Assembly: GCF_003633615.1 (NCBI RefSeq)
Contig: NZ_RBKU01000001.1
Span: 744,001-808,000 of the forward strand
Length of the DNA: 64,000 bases
Source: Mucilaginibacter gracilis
GTDB taxonomy: Bacteria; Bacteroidota; Bacteroidia; Sphingobacteriales; Sphingobacteriaceae
Direction: 5' to 3'
Shown: piece after piece, positions 9,014 to 19,071 of the stretch
How the letters are laid out: every line of letters begins with the position of its first letter
Numbering within the stretch: the stretch's first letter is position 1
Notes under the pieces: model-generated
Databases searched by the model: none
Told to the model about the DNA's origin: nothing
What the model saw: only the letters and a program-made list of their open reading frames with translations
Made by a program: the position numbers and the translations under genes

Positions 9014-10039
9014 ATGAAAAAAAGGAATACCGATTTCAGCGCTTATACCCTGCATGATCTGCTTGATGATCCCGATTTTACCAATTGGGTACTGCTCCCC
9101 GATGATAACTTAGATGCTTTTTGGCAGACGGCACAAAATAATCATCCCAATTTACAACACCTCATACCGGAGGCCCGGCAGCTTATTTTATCGTTCAGGT
9201 TCAAAGAAGACCTGATGGATAGCCAGGAACAGCATGATCTTTGGCAGCAGATCGCCGCGCAAACTACAGTTCAGAAAACAAGAGGCCGCATTATCCCGAT
9301 GTGGATGCAAAGCGCAGCGGCGGTCTTATTGGTCGGTATCCTGTGTAGTGTTGTATTTTATTTTTATAACAACAGGACAATAGCGATCGGCACAGCTTAC
9401 GGCCAGACCAGAACGATCATGCTCCCCGACAGTTCAGAAGTTACGCTGAATGCAAACAGTCAGCTGCAATACGCTTTTAATTGGGGTAAAAAACAAACAA
9501 GAGAAGTATGGATTAAAGGGGAGGCCTTCTTTAAGGTCAAACACCTGCACAAATCGGGAACTATAACCGCAGGTGACCGGTTTATTGTCCACGCCGGTAA
9601 AATCAATGTAGAAGTATTAGGCACTACGTTTAACGTTAATGACCGCAGGGGAGTTATAAATGTGGCACTGGTTAGCGGTAAAGTAAGTATGGCGATTGCT
9701 GCTGCACATAAACCTGCTTTAATCATGAAACCTGGCGATGTACTGGAATACCAGGCTGAACAGGACACGATTATCCGCAGGCATACAAAAATGGCTAACA
9801 AGATCGCCTGGAAAGATGGAATGTTGGCGTTTGAGGAAATCACAGCAGGCGAATTATTTGAGCAATTAGCGGATATCTACGGTTATAAAGTGATCTTTAA
9901 AAGACCGGATATTAAGCTGAAGAAAATAACCGGCAAGTTTAGCACTAATGATGAGGATAAGATGTACAGGGGCATTTCCGTGGCTTTGGGTATCTCCATC
10001 AAAAAGGATGTCAAAAATCATCAGCTTATTGTTCAGTAA
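9014..10039 (+). CDS. FecR-family anti-sigma factor
   Basis: The 341-residue protein has a cytoplasmic part (about 1-95), one membrane helix (about 97-118, SAAAVLLVGILCSVVFYFY), a periplasmic FecR core (about 125-235, with IMLPDSSEVTLNANSQ and KGEAFFKV) and a C-terminal DUF4974-like domain (about 270-341, GMLAFEEITAGELFEQLADI). It follows a sigma gene and precedes the receptor by 23 bases, so the three form a second signalling operon. Its periplasmic domain should meet the N-terminal domain of that receptor. Confidence 0.92.
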   Translation: MKKRNTDFSAYTLHDLLDDPDFTNWVLLPDDNLDAFWQTAQNNHPNLQHLIPEARQLILSFRFKEDLMDSQEQHDLWQQIAAQTTVQKTRGRIIPMWMQSAAAVLLVGILCSVVFYFYNNRTIAIGTAYGQTRTIMLPDSSEVTLNANSQLQYAFNWGKKQTREVWIKGEAFFKVKHLHKSGTITAGDRFIVHAGKINVEVLGTTFNVNDRRGVINVALVSGKVSMAIAAAHKPALIMKPGDVLEYQAEQDTIIRRHTKMANKIAWKDGMLAFEEITAGELFEQLADIYGYKVIFKRPDIKLKKITGKFSTNDEDKMYRGISVALGISIKKDVKNHQLIVQ

Positions 10040-10062
10040 TCACCTTTACCTATACGTCCAAC

Positions 10063-12792
10063 ATGACTTTTTTTAAATACACCGTTTTAATATTCTTTGG
10101 AATAATTCCTTTTAGCGTGTCTTATGCCGCAGCACAACAAACCACTTCCCAAACACCACCTGTTAAACTGAAAGATGCTTTGCAGTCGGTTAGTAAGACA
10201 TTCCATATTAACTTTATGTATGAAGCCGAATTACTAAATGGCAAGACGGTCAACCTCTATCTGCAAAACTTTAAAACGCAAAAACCGGAAACCGTATTAA
10301 CCGGGTTACTCCAACCGGTGGGAATAAGCTATTATCGGGTTGACCAGGAGAACTATGCGCTTTTTAAACAAGCACTCGATAAAACTATAGTAAGTTCGGC
10401 TAACACGGCTTTAAGTCAGCTTTCACCAACTGATACACTCAGAAACGCTTCGATAAGCGGTGTGGTATTGGATGAAGCAAACCATCCATTGGACTACAGT
10501 ACGGTTACTTTGCTCAAATCAGATTCAAGTGTGGTAAAGAGTGTATTGGCGGATTCATCAGGCAGGTACAGGTTTAAAGATCTGACAGCCGGACATTACC
10601 TGATCCTGGCAACACAGATGGGGTATTTGAAAGGTTACTCGCAATCGTTTCAGTTGGTCGCCAATACCCCGCTGGCTGTACCGGCAATTATCCTGGCAAC
10701 ATCGCCCAATCAACTTGCAGAAGTTAAAATCACTGCTAAAAAACCACTGTTTGAGCGCAGGATAGACAGAACCATCGTGAATGTGGAAAGCAGCGCCCTG
10801 GCTACCGGAGGTTCCATTGGTGATGTACTTGAAATAGCCCCCGGTGTGTCTGTTGATAATAACCAGATCACCTTAAAGGGTAAACAAGGGGTAACCGTGA
10901 TGATCGACGATAAAGTTGTTAAACTATCCGCGTCGCAGATCAGCAGCTTATTGCAAAGTATGCCGGCCAGTTCCATTTCGCAAATAGAACTGATCTCTAA
11001 TCCATCTGCCAAGTATGATGCGGAAGGTAAAGGCGGGATCATCAATATAAAAACTAAGAAGGGCACTAACCTGGGCTTTAATGGCACCATCACTTCAGGT
11101 ATCACAGTAGGAACCTTTCCCCGGTTTACGGAGGGGATTACCTTAAACTATAAATTGAAACGGTTAAACCTGTTCAGTAATTACAGTTATCAGCACAACA
11201 GAAGCATTAGTCAATATTTGAGTGATAAGGTTATTACCGGGCAAAACGCTTTAACTTACCATCAGGATGAAACCTCCCATTCCACTGCAGAAGCCAATAA
11301 TGCACGGCTTGGGGCTGATTATGACCTTAATGATAAAAATACCATTGGTATATTAGGAACACTAAACACAAACAGGAGCCGGTCTGACTTTTTACAGACG
11401 GTCAATTTTAACAACTACTCCACCCGGCAGCAGGATTCCAGCCTTTCCTCTCTGAACAATGGTTCCGGCAAATACGATACCTACGGATTGAATATCAATT
11501 CCCGGCATGTCTTAGGCCTTGACGGTCATTTATTGTTATTTAATGCGGATTACACCAGTTATCTCTCGGCCAATCCTAATACGTACCAAAATAATTATTT
11601 TAATTCTACAGGTGGCTTGGTTAAAGGCCCTGAAAATATTCGGAATGATGCTGGTGTAGCGATAGACCTGATAACCGCCAAAGTGGATTACAGCTACCCG
11701 TTAAATAAAACATCAAAACTGGAGGCCGGGGGAAAAACCGCTTTTACCCATTCCAAAAGCAATATCCTGTTTCAATCCGGTAATTCAGCCGGACAGTTTA
11801 TTACGGACACCAATCGCACCAATACCTTTGATTACCATGAAAATATCAGCGCGGTATATGTTAATTATGTGACTAAACTGGGCAAGCAAACTGATTTCCA
11901 GGCAGGTTTACGGGGCGAAAACACCCGTTATTCCGGTAAATCTATCACTACCGGGCAAACAGTCAGCCGTAATTACTTACAATTGTTTCCCAGCCTGTTT
12001 ATACTCCATAATTTTGGTGTGAATACCTTGAGTTTTTCTTACAGCCGCAGGATCGGACGTCCCGGTTATGAAGACCTGAACCCCTTTATTGACTATTCAT
12101 CACCTTATTTCTATACGCAGGGTAACCCGTTATTAAAACCGGAAACCACGCATTCCTTAGAATTGAATTATAACTATCATACCGATCTGAATATCAGCCT
12201 GGGTTATAGCCGCACAAGCGACTACTACAATTATTTCACTTCATTAGCTGACAGCAGCGGAGCTACCAAACAGACGGTGGACAATTTCAAGCATTATGAT
12301 ACGTGGAATTTATCCATCAGTTATAATAAAGAACTGTTTAAATGGTGGAACCTTACTGCCAACGGTGATGCCTTTTATGACCGTTATCAAACGCCCTATT
12401 TGGGAACATTCATTGATGTACAGCGTGCTGGGTATAATTTTAACATCTTAAATGCTTTACAGCTTCACCCCAGGCTATCGTTAGAGATCCTGAACCTTTA
12501 CAAATCTAAGCGAGCGGTTCTGGCCCGTACCATTGGTAGTAAATACAGGGCGGATGCCGCATTGAAATACAGCTTCTTGAACAACAAGGCTACCATTAAA
12601 TTAGGCGTAACGGATATTTTCTATACGTACATCAACCAAGGGGTTAACCAGTTTGAGGGGTTATATGGTACCTATTATAACCGGAACGAGAACCGGCGGT
12701 TTAATTTAAGCTTTTCCTACAAATTTGGCGGTAAAGTAACCGCTCCTAAAAAGGCTCAAAGTAATAAGGAGGAATTAGAACGGATCAAATAA
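10063..12792 (+). CDS. Outer-membrane TonB-type receptor (OMP_b-brl_3 family)
   Basis: The 909-residue protein starts with a signal peptide (about 1-25, ending SYAAAQ). An STN-like domain follows (about 35-110, KLKDALQSVSKTFHINFMYE), then a carboxypeptidase-regulatory-like domain (about 130-205), a plug (about 215-335, RTIVNVESSALATGGSIGDV and NPSAKYDAEGKGGIINI) and a large beta-barrel ending in LSFSYKFGG. The motif RRIGRPGYEDLNPFIDYSSP is a hallmark of OMP_b-brl_3 barrels. The STN-like domain suits signal relay to the FecR encoded just upstream. The ligand is unknown. A basic tail of about 18 residues after the last strand is unusual for a barrel. Confidence 0.9.
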   Translation: MTFFKYTVLIFFGIIPFSVSYAAAQQTTSQTPPVKLKDALQSVSKTFHINFMYEAELLNGKTVNLYLQNFKTQKPETVLTGLLQPVGISYYRVDQENYALFKQALDKTIVSSANTALSQLSPTDTLRNASISGVVLDEANHPLDYSTVTLLKSDSSVVKSVLADSSGRYRFKDLTAGHYLILATQMGYLKGYSQSFQLVANTPLAVPAIILATSPNQLAEVKITAKKPLFERRIDRTIVNVESSALATGGSIGDVLEIAPGVSVDNNQITLKGKQGVTVMIDDKVVKLSASQISSLLQSMPASSISQIELISNPSAKYDAEGKGGIINIKTKKGTNLGFNGTITSGITVGTFPRFTEGITLNYKLKRLNLFSNYSYQHNRSISQYLSDKVITGQNALTYHQDETSHSTAEANNARLGADYDLNDKNTIGILGTLNTNRSRSDFLQTVNFNNYSTRQQDSSLSSLNNGSGKYDTYGLNINSRHVLGLDGHLLLFNADYTSYLSANPNTYQNNYFNSTGGLVKGPENIRNDAGVAIDLITAKVDYSYPLNKTSKLEAGGKTAFTHSKSNILFQSGNSAGQFITDTNRTNTFDYHENISAVYVNYVTKLGKQTDFQAGLRGENTRYSGKSITTGQTVSRNYLQLFPSLFILHNFGVNTLSFSYSRRIGRPGYEDLNPFIDYSSPYFYTQGNPLLKPETTHSLELNYNYHTDLNISLGYSRTSDYYNYFTSLADSSGATKQTVDNFKHYDTWNLSISYNKELFKWWNLTANGDAFYDRYQTPYLGTFIDVQRAGYNFNILNALQLHPRLSLEILNLYKSKRAVLARTIGSKYRADAALKYSFLNNKATIKLGVTDIFYTYINQGVNQFEGLYGTYYNRNENRRFNLSFSYKFGGKVTAPKKAQSNKEELERIK

Positions 12793-12835
12793 GGCATAGC
12801 CTTCTATTGAAAACAGATATTATAGAAGACCAGAC

Positions 12836-13007
12836 TTGATATTCCGGAATGCCTGACCAGGTGATTCCCGTAGGATGTATAGCACCGATTTATGTAGTTA
12901 ACGTTTGAAAATTTCAATTAAGAATCAATGAGTTGATATGGTCAAAGTGTCTCGGAACTAACTATTCGATATTCCGGAACGAGGTTTCAAAAGCTCCGGA
13001 ATGTCCA
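12836..13007 (+). repeat. IS21-like end remnant, copy 1 of a 172-bp dispersed repeat
   Basis: This segment matches 27348-27517 closely over its whole length with only two single-base gaps. Its right part has three CGGAA motifs at 12953, 12975 and 12997, spaced exactly 22 bp, and the left end carries the palindrome ATTCCGGAAT. Regularly spaced terminal repeats of this kind are typical of IS21-family ends. No transposase lies between or beside the copies, so I read it as a solo end or MITE-like remnant. It lies between converging genes. Confidence 0.6.
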
Positions 13008-13026
13008 CTATTGGTTCCGCACAAAT

Positions 13027-13794
13027 TCACCCTTTAAAATTTCGTGTAAAATCCCAGTATGAGCCACATGAAATCATAGCGAAAAGGGCTAAACTTAATA
13101 TTTCATGAATGGCGAAAATATGGTGATATGAATAGTATTTAAAAACAGTTAATTCTCCGTAATTGTAGGGAAAAAATAATACGGTTTCCATCTGCGGATA
13201 AGTCATCATTGCGAAAAACATGAGCATTAAACCCACCGCCATACCGATAAACATATTTTTTAACCGGAAACTTAGCCAGAAGTGGATAGCAAATACTGTT
13301 GCAAGCGATATAAAGGTTCGAAAAGCAATAGAAAACATCGCTATAATATCCGGGCTATACTGGAAGAAACCGCTATTGGGGATAATAACGCCTATAATTG
13401 CTGCGCATATAAAAAAAAAGAAAATACTAAACAGGAAAAATAAAGTGAGTATAAGAAGACTCACACATAATTTAGAAAGATATATGATTCCTGGTGAAAC
13501 GGGGAGTGTGAAAAGATTTTTCCATGAATTTGTCTTATGTTCTATATTCATTAAAAGAGCGTTAAGCATAATAATTACGCAAGGGCCTGCAAAAATGGCA
13601 ATTCCTATAATTGTTCGCTTCCACCCTTTAGACCAAGGGTTAGAATTGTGAATTATAACTTTGTCAGCATTTTTTAAATATTCCATACTGACGAATAGTG
13701 GTATAGCTAAGGCCAGTAACACTAATAAAAAAATGGCAAAAGTATTTTTTACTTTGATAACTTCTGCTGAAAATATTTTACTAAATGAGCTCAT
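13027..13794 (-). CDS. ABC transporter permease (ABC-2 type)
   Basis: The 255-residue integral membrane protein has six predicted hydrophobic segments, including residues 18-38 (TFAIFLLVLLALAIPLFVSM), the stretch around GIAIFAGPCVIIMLNALLM, and several toward the C-terminus. The motif NIEHKTNSWKNLFTLPVS is typical of lantibiotic/bacteriocin-immunity type permeases (ABC-2 membrane family). It overlaps the ATPase gene by 14 bases, so the two form one transporter. Such transporters export or expel peptides and lipids, but the substrate here is unknown. Confidence 0.85.
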   Translation of the reverse strand: MSSFSKIFSAEVIKVKNTFAIFLLVLLALAIPLFVSMEYLKNADKVIIHNSNPWSKGWKRTIIGIAIFAGPCVIIMLNALLMNIEHKTNSWKNLFTLPVSPGIIYLSKLCVSLLILTLFFLFSIFFFFICAAIIGVIIPNSGFFQYSPDIIAMFSIAFRTFISLATVFAIHFWLSFRLKNMFIGMAVGLMLMFFAMMTYPQMETVLFFPYNYGELTVFKYYSYHHIFAIHEILSLALFAMISCGSYWDFTRNFKG

Positions 13795-14728
13795 TTGCTT
13801 TTTGAGTTAATTTTATGAATGTCTTTTCCAGACTATCTTGTTGAACTTCGATATGATAAACTGGCAATCCTGCTGCGACGAGTTTTATCGTAATTTGGTT
13901 TACTTGTTCAAGGTTTTTAAATGGGAATATCAACGATCCTTCGCTAACTTTACTTAATCCAAAGGAGTCCTGGAGAATTTTTTGCGCTCGTATGTGATCA
14001 GTTGTTCCGATCTTTACAACTGCTGCGTTTTTGCTAAATTTATCTAGTTCTGCGATTGGACCTTGAAATATTAATCGCCCCTCGTTAATAATACCTACAT
14101 GAGTAACCAGCTTTTCAATCTCAGTAAGTAAATGACTGGATAAAAATATAGTTGTACCATATTTTTCATTCAATTCAAAGAGTAGTTGCCGTGTTTCTAC
14201 AATCCCCATTGGATCTAAACCATTAACCGGTTCATCTAAAATTAATACATCGGGTTTATCAAGAAGTGCCATTGCCAATCCAAGTCTTTGTTTCATTCCA
14301 AGTGAATACTGGCTAACTAACTTTTCTCTACTGTCGTAAAGTTTAACCAGATTTAAAACTTCTTGTATCTGATTATTTCCGACATTTCTGTACTTTCCAA
14401 CTACACAAAGGTTGTCATAACCTGATAAATGGTCGTAAAGTGAGGGCGTCTCTATCAACGCGCCTACTTTCTTGAGTATCGTTCCCCGATTAATATTTAA
14501 AGAACTTCCGAGTAAGCTTATTTTACCTTCCTTAGGAGATAGAAGGCCAAGCAGTAGTCTGATAGTTGTTGTTTTACCTGCTCCATTTGGGCCAAGGAAA
14601 CCGTAAATACTACCTCGCTCTACTTTAAGATCAAGACCCTTAATAATAGGTATTCCCTTGTAGTTAAATGAAAGGTTTTTAGTTTCTATCGCCTGTTCTT
14701 TTGCCGTTTTAATAAATGTTTCTTGCAT
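13781..14728 (-). CDS. ABC transporter ATP-binding protein
   Basis: The 315-residue ATPase has a Walker A site (GPNGAGKTTTIRLLLGLL, about residues 46-63), the signature motif YSLGMKQRLGLA, a Walker B site (VLILDEPVNGLDP) and the switch histidine in FLSSHLLTE. The C-terminal extension of about 85 residues is typical of DrrA/BcrA-type exporters. It partners the overlapping permease. Its start is 1 base past the stop of the outer-membrane barrel gene upstream, which suggests a three-gene operon: barrel, ATPase, permease. Confidence 0.92.
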   Translation of the reverse strand: MQETFIKTAKEQAIETKNLSFNYKGIPIIKGLDLKVERGSIYGFLGPNGAGKTTTIRLLLGLLSPKEGKISLLGSSLNINRGTILKKVGALIETPSLYDHLSGYDNLCVVGKYRNVGNNQIQEVLNLVKLYDSREKLVSQYSLGMKQRLGLAMALLDKPDVLILDEPVNGLDPMGIVETRQLLFELNEKYGTTIFLSSHLLTEIEKLVTHVGIINEGRLIFQGPIAELDKFSKNAAVVKIGTTDHIRAQKILQDSFGLSKVSEGSLIFPFKNLEQVNQITIKLVAAGLPVYHIEVQQDSLEKTFIKLTQKANELI

Positions 14729-14729
14729 A

Positions 14730-17147
14730 TCAATTGTCCTTCAGATCGTCATTGTCAATAATTTTTTTATTCTTTTTTATCGAACCATTTATTTTCCCAA
14801 ATCGATAACTGAGGCCGAAATCAATTCTCCGGTAGTCGTTTCGATAATTTGCTTCTTGTATAAATTCGTCTGTTGTAAGTCGGTTAATAGCATACCGATA
14901 ATGTTGAAATGGATTATTTAGCGTTCCAGATAAGGACAATTTTTTTTTGAAAAGGTCTTTACTAACACTGAGAGATGAAAATGTATAGGCGTTTTGGCTG
15001 CCTTGAAGTGTTATGAATTTACTGTACGTTCCTACATTTGCAGAAGCTCTCCAATCATTTAAAAATCTATAATTCAAATTGGTGTAAAAACTCCCCTGAA
15101 AACCCTGATTATTATATAGCCTTGTGGCTAAAAACCCATTTATCCATAAATGCGACACCCGGCCATTTATGGTTAAGCTCATTTTGCTCGACAAAGGATA
15201 ATTGATACTCAAATAAGTTCCCAGATTTTTTGAGTTTCCGGCATTTTGATAGGTTGAAAAAGTAACAGTATCGGCGGTGAGGGATACAAGATTTTGAATT
15301 GTATTGTTTGAGAAGATATAATTTAACCCTATTATAGTAGATGCTTTTTTTAAGCTGGTGTAATTCAAATCCAGTGAATGATGCCTCACGGGATTTAAAG
15401 CTGGATTGCCTGAAGTGAAATATAAAGGATTTGACTTGTCTACAAAAGGATTAAGCTGGTTGATAGAAGGGCGCTGTATACGCTCAGTATAACCAAATGT
15501 CACACCTGTTCCACTACCCGATTTCCATTGAATAGAAACAGCCGGAATAACCGTATTGTACTGCTGTTTTAAAGCTGTTCCGACCGATGTAAAGTGCGCA
15601 TCAATGTCTGTCCGTTCAATACGAAAACCTGCCTGGATGCCATATTTACCAAATCTAAATTGATTTGAATTGAAAAAACTAAAAATACCCTGGGTGTAGT
15701 CATAGTTATTAGTTACGATGTTATTCGTTTGCTCCTGGCCTGTTAAAGGGTTGTAAGGCGTGTAACTAAAATCACTTTTATTATTTCGTCCAATAAATTT
15801 TATCCCGGTTTCTATATTCACAATCTTTAATGGTTGAATATAATTGACCTGAATAGTTTGCTCTTTTGAACCAAATTTATTGTGTTGTATGAGATCATCG
15901 TTATTGTAATTGTAACGTTCAGTGGAATATAGACCATTGACCAAGCTGTTAGAAAAAGATGAGTACTTGTAGGAAGCAATTAACAATTGTTCTTTATTTT
16001 TTTTGAATGCAAGCTGATAGTTCAATCCCATATCCAATCCTAAATTCTTGGATTCCCCGTTATTTTTCAATCTATAACTATCGAGCAACAGCCCGTTACC
16101 CCCATACTCAAAAAAATGTTCATCAGCCAGTTTTCCTCTTTCACTTCCGTTAACTCCAACAGTTGCACTTACCAGACTTTGAGCGTTAAGTTCATAACTA
16201 AGTTCTGCATTAACATAAGAAAGTTTACCATCACTGCTGACAGACCCTTGTTGACTTGCGCTGGCTTTGAACGGACTGTACGTTAATCGATAATTATCGG
16301 AGGAAGACAACGGACTATTTTGATTTAAATATGCACCATCTAAGCTTAATCCCAATTTGGATCTTTTAACAGCTATGTTAGCTGATAAACGTTGTTCTCC
16401 CAATGAATTAGCTGCACTACTTAAATTTCCAGTATATCCAGGTGTGTCTTTTTTTACAGTTACAATGTTTAAAATCCCGCCTGAGCCTCCCTCTGCATCA
16501 TTAGCTGCGGATGGCGTTGTGATAATTTCTATTTTAGCTATGTTATTCGCTGGCATATTTTTAAAAGCGTCTTTTGCGCCGCGATTAAAAAGCGATGACG
16601 GCTTACCATTTATAAGAATTTTAAAATCCGAACTTCCATTAATTTGTACTTCGTCATCTGCGTTGAGCGTCACTAAGGGAAGCTTCCTGACCATTTCAAG
16701 AAGACTTTGTGACTTCGCCTGCGGGTCTGCCGAAACATTGTAAGCCAACCTATCAATAGATTGTGTAACGAGTGGTTTATTTGCTATGACAGTAACTTCA
16801 TTTAATTTAATAACTTCCTTTTCCACCGTAACGTTACCTAATTCAGTAAAACGGCTCCTGCTGTCTATTTTCACAATGATGGTTTTAGTTTTATAGCGCG
16901 GCAAGGCAAATGATAACTCATATTGTCCTTTCATTAATGAGTCAACTCGAAATAGACTATTCTTAAAAACGATTTGCTTTTTGAATAAAGGATTGTTGAT
17001 ACTCTTTACAGATAATATAAATTCTCCTATAAAATTAGCATTGTCAGGGCCAATAAGATTCCCTCTGACGCCGAAGGTTGATTTAATTTGTGCGTTAGAT
17101 GAAAAGTAAAAGATTAATAGACTTATTGTAAATAGAAAATTCTTCAT
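14730..17147 (-). CDS. Outer-membrane beta-barrel receptor (OMP_b-brl_3 family)
   Basis: The 805-residue protein has a signal peptide (1-19, ending YFSSNAQ), a beta-sandwich domain at about 25-115, a plug (about 118-235: SIDRLAYNVSADPQAKSQSL, then TPSAANDAEGGSGGILNIVT) and a barrel with the family hallmark RIQRPSINQLNPFVDKSNPL. It lacks an STN domain. The ABC ATPase starts one base after its stop codon, so it is probably co-expressed with the exporter. The LytS/LytTR pair diverges from it over a 176-bp gap, so the system may sense and respond to an envelope-active compound. After the barrel comes a basic tail of about 20 residues. Confidence 0.88.
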   Translation of the reverse strand: MKNFLFTISLLIFYFSSNAQIKSTFGVRGNLIGPDNANFIGEFILSVKSINNPLFKKQIVFKNSLFRVDSLMKGQYELSFALPRYKTKTIIVKIDSRSRFTELGNVTVEKEVIKLNEVTVIANKPLVTQSIDRLAYNVSADPQAKSQSLLEMVRKLPLVTLNADDEVQINGSSDFKILINGKPSSLFNRGAKDAFKNMPANNIAKIEIITTPSAANDAEGGSGGILNIVTVKKDTPGYTGNLSSAANSLGEQRLSANIAVKRSKLGLSLDGAYLNQNSPLSSSDNYRLTYSPFKASASQQGSVSSDGKLSYVNAELSYELNAQSLVSATVGVNGSERGKLADEHFFEYGGNGLLLDSYRLKNNGESKNLGLDMGLNYQLAFKKNKEQLLIASYKYSSFSNSLVNGLYSTERYNYNNDDLIQHNKFGSKEQTIQVNYIQPLKIVNIETGIKFIGRNNKSDFSYTPYNPLTGQEQTNNIVTNNYDYTQGIFSFFNSNQFRFGKYGIQAGFRIERTDIDAHFTSVGTALKQQYNTVIPAVSIQWKSGSGTGVTFGYTERIQRPSINQLNPFVDKSNPLYFTSGNPALNPVRHHSLDLNYTSLKKASTIIGLNYIFSNNTIQNLVSLTADTVTFSTYQNAGNSKNLGTYLSINYPLSSKMSLTINGRVSHLWINGFLATRLYNNQGFQGSFYTNLNYRFLNDWRASANVGTYSKFITLQGSQNAYTFSSLSVSKDLFKKKLSLSGTLNNPFQHYRYAINRLTTDEFIQEANYRNDYRRIDFGLSYRFGKINGSIKKNKKIIDNDDLKDN

Positions 17148-17323
17148 GGGACTTCTTTAGTATATAGGCAAATATTAAGCTATTACTAAAACGGAAAAAA
17201 CTTTGAGGATAAACATGCGTTTATTAAGTTCAGACTACGCGTAATCAGTGACGAGCAGATAATTTAACTAACCAGACTAATTTAATATTTACTTACTGAG
17301 CTGGTTTTTCTCATCTTTATATC

Positions 17324-18361
17324 GTGAAGCCTGTTCAAAATTTCAGCAAACGGCTATTCGATTCTAAATCTTATAGCCATATACTCTTTTTAGGGTTTGT
17401 CTTGCTAGTTAATATGCTATGGCTGGTAACTTCAAGAAATCCAGAATCTTATTATACCTATATTTTAGTGTCGTTGATTCTTCAAATATTGGGGTCATAC
17501 ACCGGGCGTTGGCTGTATATTAATTGGTTTCGCTACCTATTCGTCATACGATTTATAGCTTACTCTGTTATAGCCTTGACTTTCTTAACGCTAATTGGGG
17601 CGATTGGCTTCAGTTTGATTTCACCAGATCAAGCACATGATGTAAAATACTTAATCAAATATCTATTAATTAGCTTTTTTACAGTTCTGCCATCTATAAT
17701 AATCGGAGTTTTTTTAACTATGACCCGTGATGCTTTAAGACAACAGATAAACGAAGCTGTAACGGCGCGTCGGCAAAATGAATCGGAATTAACACTTTTA
17801 AAATCGCAGTTAAGTCCGCACTTTTTATTCAATACGCTTAATAATTTGTATGGACTCTCCATTACAAAACAACCTGATATGCCAGCGTTGTTGCTAAGAT
17901 TATCCGATCTTCTAAGATATTCATTGTATCAAACTACCGATAACTTTGTATCTCTAAACGATGAGTTAACTTATATAAATAATTATATCGAATTAGAAAA
18001 AATCAGAGTCGGAAACAGATTAAACTTGTCAAGGAACATTAATTCTTTATTAGATAGGCAGATTAACATAGCTCCGATGTTATTAATCGTTTTCGTAGAA
18101 AATGCTTTTAAGCATGCCACAAACACATTTAATCATGAAATATCAATAGCGATCGATCTACGTATAGAAAACGATACGATTCATTTCAATATATCAAACA
18201 GTGTTGGAACAGAAAAAAAACCCAATTCAACAATAAATTCCGGCTTAGGCATAGCTACCACTAAAAAGCGGTTGGAACTTTTATATCCAAACCAATATAG
18301 TTTAGTCCAGGAATTAAAGGAAAATCGTTATGAGACTCAATTAACTATCAAAGCAAAATAA
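17324..18361 (+). CDS. LytS-type sensor histidine kinase
   Basis: The 345-residue kinase starts with GTG at 17324. Four hydrophobic segments occupy residues about 18-135. A helical linker follows, then the His_kinase domain, whose phosphoacceptor is His166 in QLSPHFLFNTLNNLYGL. The ATP-binding part includes LIVFVENAFKHATN and GLGIATTKKRLELLYPNQY. Its stop overlaps the start of the response regulator by one base (TAATG), so the two are translationally coupled. Divergent orientation to the barrel/ABC operon suggests that the pair controls that operon. Confidence 0.92.
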   Translation: MKPVQNFSKRLFDSKSYSHILFLGFVLLVNMLWLVTSRNPESYYTYILVSLILQILGSYTGRWLYINWFRYLFVIRFIAYSVIALTFLTLIGAIGFSLISPDQAHDVKYLIKYLLISFFTVLPSIIIGVFLTMTRDALRQQINEAVTARRQNESELTLLKSQLSPHFLFNTLNNLYGLSITKQPDMPALLLRLSDLLRYSLYQTTDNFVSLNDELTYINNYIELEKIRVGNRLNLSRNINSLLDRQINIAPMLLIVFVENAFKHATNTFNHEISIAIDLRIENDTIHFNISNSVGTEKKPNSTINSGLGIATTKKRLELLYPNQYSLVQELKENRYETQLTIKAK

Positions 18362-19071
18362 TGAATAAACTTAAATGCTTAATCGTTGACGACGAGCCAA
18401 TCGCACGAGATATTGTAGCTAACTTTTGCGCACATTTTGATTTTATCGAGGTTTGTAAGCTTTGTGAAAACGCACTCGAAGCTCGTAACGCCCTTCAGAC
18501 TTTTAAAATTGACTTTATGTTTGTCGATATTCAAATGCCAGTGTTAGATGGTGTAAGTTTTATAAAAACGTTAAAAAACCCGCCTTATGTCGTTTTTACT
18601 ACAGCTTATACAGATTATGCTACTCAAGCGTTTGATATAGCAGCCTGCGATTATCTCGTAAAACCATTTTCATTAGAAAGATTTGTAGTTGCTATTGACA
18701 AGATATCTGATCTGCTGAAAAAAACTAACTCAGAATCAACAACGTTAACAAGCCCAGATCCTGAATTTATTTTTGTAAGAGGAGAAGGTAAAATTCATAA
18801 GCTTATGCTTCAGGATATAATCTATATTGAGGCAAAAGGAAACTATTCGCGAATTGTAACGGAGGATGGCGATATAAAGTGTGTGATGTCTTTTGGGCAA
18901 TTAGACGGGATGTTAACTCAACAAAAATTCAGCAGGTCGCATCGATCTTTTCTGATCAACAAATCAAAGATCAAACATATTGAAGGGAACATCATTCATA
19001 TTGGCAAATATCCGGTTCCAATTGGTAGCGGGTATAGAGATGCATTCATAAAGGCGATCGGATTATATTGA
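18361..19071 (+). CDS. LytTR-family response regulator
   Basis: The 236-residue regulator has a receiver domain (about 4-118) with acidic Asp10-Asp11 (LIVDDEP), phosphoacceptor Asp56 (FVDIQMP) and the Lys of YLVKPF. A LytTR DNA-binding domain follows (about 135-235, FIFVRGEGKIHKLMLQDIIY and FSRSHRSFLINKSKI). LytTR domains bind paired short direct repeats. It is coupled to the kinase gene upstream and probably regulates the divergent barrel/ABC exporter operon. Confidence 0.93.
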   Translation: MNKLKCLIVDDEPIARDIVANFCAHFDFIEVCKLCENALEARNALQTFKIDFMFVDIQMPVLDGVSFIKTLKNPPYVVFTTAYTDYATQAFDIAACDYLVKPFSLERFVVAIDKISDLLKKTNSESTTLTSPDPEFIFVRGEGKIHKLMLQDIIYIEAKGNYSRIVTEDGDIKCVMSFGQLDGMLTQQKFSRSHRSFLINKSKIKHIEGNIIHIGKYPVPIGSGYRDAFIKAIGLY

